DNA from: Salipiger marinus
GTDB taxonomy: Bacteria > Pseudomonadota > Alphaproteobacteria > Rhodobacterales > Rhodobacteraceae
Direction: 5' to 3'
NCBI RefSeq assembly: GCF_900100085.1
Contig: NZ_FNEJ01000003.1
Location: 186,001-250,000, forward strand
Length of the DNA: 64,000 nucleotides
Below are positions 62,674-64,000 of this stretch, in pieces. The translations under genes were made by a program, and so were the position numbers. The notes beneath the pieces are model-generated. The model searched no databases. It saw only the letters and a program-made list of their open reading frames with translations, and was not told the DNA's origin. Each line of letters begins with the position of its first letter. Positions within the stretch are counted from its first letter, which is position 1.

Positions 62674-64000
62674 ATGACCGGACGAATCCTGATCGCCGAT
62701 GGCGTGCCGACCAATCGTATCGTGCTGCGGGTGAAACTCACCTCGGCCTTCTACGACGTGCAGCAGGCAAGCAGCGGCGCCGAAGCGCTGGCCCTGATCC
62801 GGCAGGAGCGGCCCGATCTGGTGATCGCCTCCGCCGACCTGCCCGACATGGAGGCAGAGGCGTTCTGCAGCGCCCTGCAGGCCAGCGCCGGTCTGGCCGA
62901 CATGCCGCTGATCCTGCTGCAGCGGCAGACCGATCCGCAGGCCCGCATGGCCGCCCTCGCCGCCGGGGCGGAGGACGTGCTGGGGCCGCAGGCCGATGAC
63001 AGCGTGCTGCTGGCCCGGCTGCGCAGCCTGCTGCGCGACGCCCATGCCGAGGACGAACTGCGCCTGCGCGAAGACACCCGCCGCGCGCTGGGTCTGGCCG
63101 AGGCGCCGCGCGCCTTCGAGACGCCGCCGCAGGTGGTGATCGTGCCGATGGGGCCGCTGCGCGGGCTGGCGGAGGCGGCCTGCCGCCTGCGCACCCGGCT
63201 GGGGGCGGTGGTCCGGGTGCTGCGCCCCGCCGACATCCGCACCGGCCTGACCGGCCAGCCCGATGTGGTGGTCATCGCCGACAGCGGCGGCGCAGGCGAC
63301 GGGCTGGGGCTGCTGGCGCAGTTGCGCGCCAGCCCCGGCTTCCGGCATCTGGGCCTTGTCTATGTCGCAGCACCCGAGGCGCGGCATCTGGCCGCCAGCG
63401 CGCTGGATCTGGGCGCCAATGACATTCTGGCCGACGGGCTCGACCCCGAGGAACTGGCGGTGCGCCTGCCCCGGCAGGTGGCGCGCAAGCGCACCGCCGA
63501 ACGGCTGCGCGCCGACATGCGCGACGGGCTGCGCGCGGCGGTGACCGATCCGCTGACCGGGCTCTACAACCGCCGCTATGCCCTGCCGCATCTGGCCCGG
63601 CTCGAGGAACGCGCGGTGCAGACCCGCCGCCCCTATGCGCTGCTGCTGGCCGATCTCGACCATTTCAAACAGGTGAATGACAGCTACGGCCATGCCGCAG
63701 GCGATCAGGTGCTGACCGAGGTGGCCGCGCGGCTGATGCAGAACCTGCGCGCCGCCGATCTGGTGGCCCGCATCGGCGGAGAGGAGTTTCTGATCGCCAT
63801 GCCCGATACCGGCGCCGATCAGGCGCGGCGCAGCGCCGAGCGGATCTGCGCCCTCGTCGCGGCGCAGCCGGTGGCGCTGCGGGAGGCGCCGCAGGGGGTG
63901 CGCGTCACGCTCAGCATCGGGCTCGCCCTGCGCACGCCCGAGGCCACCGAAGGCCCGGAGGCGCTGCTGCTGCAGGCGGACCGGGCGCTTTATGCCGCCA
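62674..64000 (+). CDS. pleD: PleD-like response regulator/diguanylate cyclase (3' end cut by window)
   Basis: About 442 residues are present before the window ends. Layout is REC1 (1-120), REC2 (about 150-270) and GGDEF (about 290 on), as in PleD. The GGDEF domain has TDPLTGLYNRRYALPHL, DLDHFKQVNDSYGHAAGDQV, an active site ARIGGEEFL and a RAAD inhibitory site. In REC1 the usual phosphoacceptor Asp position reads DLVIASADLPDM (Ser in its place), the acidic pair is ADG and the conserved Lys is lost (DVLGPQADD). Phosphorylation control as in Caulobacter PleD is therefore unlikely through this domain. Confidence 0.88.
   Translation, partial: MTGRILIADGVPTNRIVLRVKLTSAFYDVQQASSGAEALALIRQERPDLVIASADLPDMEAEAFCSALQASAGLADMPLILLQRQTDPQARMAALAAGAEDVLGPQADDSVLLARLRSLLRDAHAEDELRLREDTRRALGLAEAPRAFETPPQVVIVPMGPLRGLAEAACRLRTRLGAVVRVLRPADIRTGLTGQPDVVVIADSGGAGDGLGLLAQLRASPGFRHLGLVYVAAPEARHLAASALDLGANDILADGLDPEELAVRLPRQVARKRTAERLRADMRDGLRAAVTDPLTGLYNRRYALPHLARLEERAVQTRRPYALLLADLDHFKQVNDSYGHAAGDQVLTEVAARLMQNLRAADLVARIGGEEFLIAMPDTGADQARRSAERICALVAAQPVALREAPQGVRVTLSIGLALRTPEATEGPEALLLQADRALYAA

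Overview
The window is GC-rich, densely coded DNA from an alphaproteobacterium, very probably a member of the Rhodobacteraceae (the Rhodobacter/Paracoccus/roseobacter group). The lineage call rests on a DUF1127 gene followed by CCTCCTCCC-loop small RNAs, a SAM-II riboswitch before metZ, an Aap-type amino-acid transporter, a PleD-like regulator, an H-NOX-like/diguanylate cyclase pair, and intergenic repeats containing CCCGGGATATTT. Genus and species cannot be fixed from the sequence. Most of the window looks chromosomal, with accessory patches.

Layout, left to right. 1-3 kb: tolC (cut by the window edge), pcm and a YqjD/YqjE-like membrane pair. 3-7 kb: a P1B-type metal ATPase divergent from a cupin and a Tat-exported Acg-type flavoprotein, with an FNR-type box between them. 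7-11.1 kb: three exported proteins (tandem CMD-domain protein, cyclophilin-like protein, alpha/beta hydrolase) divergent from a LysR regulator. 11.1-13.5 kb: a decayed, partly AT-rich accessory patch (IS3 remnant, an unknown gene, a lectin-fold fragment) next to tRNA-Ser. 14-18 kb: SPOR lipoprotein, D,D-carboxypeptidase, tmk, holB. 18-23.4 kb: mrp/apbC, then an RpoH-type promoter, DUF1127 and five tandem cuckoo-type sRNA units, then valS. 23.5-26.6 kb: a Slam (type XI secretion) gene whose cognate lipoprotein gene is split by an intact IS3-family element with a GGA target duplication. 26.7-33 kb: trkH, folE2, metZ with a SAM-II riboswitch and attenuator, and a CPA2 antiporter.

33-54 kb is the most striking block. 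An amino-acid ABC transporter (aapJQMP-like, with an embedded tyrosine-phosphatase-like gene), a GntR regulator, a small protein, a giant 3605-residue MARTX-like/RTX protein and a type I secretion ABC transporter plus membrane-fusion protein are tied together by three copies of the palindrome CCTGTATACAGG and one TGTATACA variant. I infer one GntR regulon in which amino-acid uptake and export of the giant protein are co-controlled. The giant protein has the MARTX shell (N-terminal FxGxGxxN repeats, central NVVTHVGDG repeats, C-terminal RTX repeats), but I see no effector domain and no cysteine-protease domain.

54-64 kb: a DeoR regulator, a LOG-family protein and a CUT1-type sugar ABC transporter; tRNA-Gln with a clear promoter; a diguanylate cyclase with an H-NOX-like protein that lacks the haem ligand; a HAD phosphatase and a DUF3572 protein; and the start of a PleD-like cyclase whose first receiver has lost its phosphoacceptor.

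Starts were re-chosen from Shine-Dalgarno spacing and signal peptides where the longest open frame was clearly too long. All family names are from reading motifs by eye; no database search was run.
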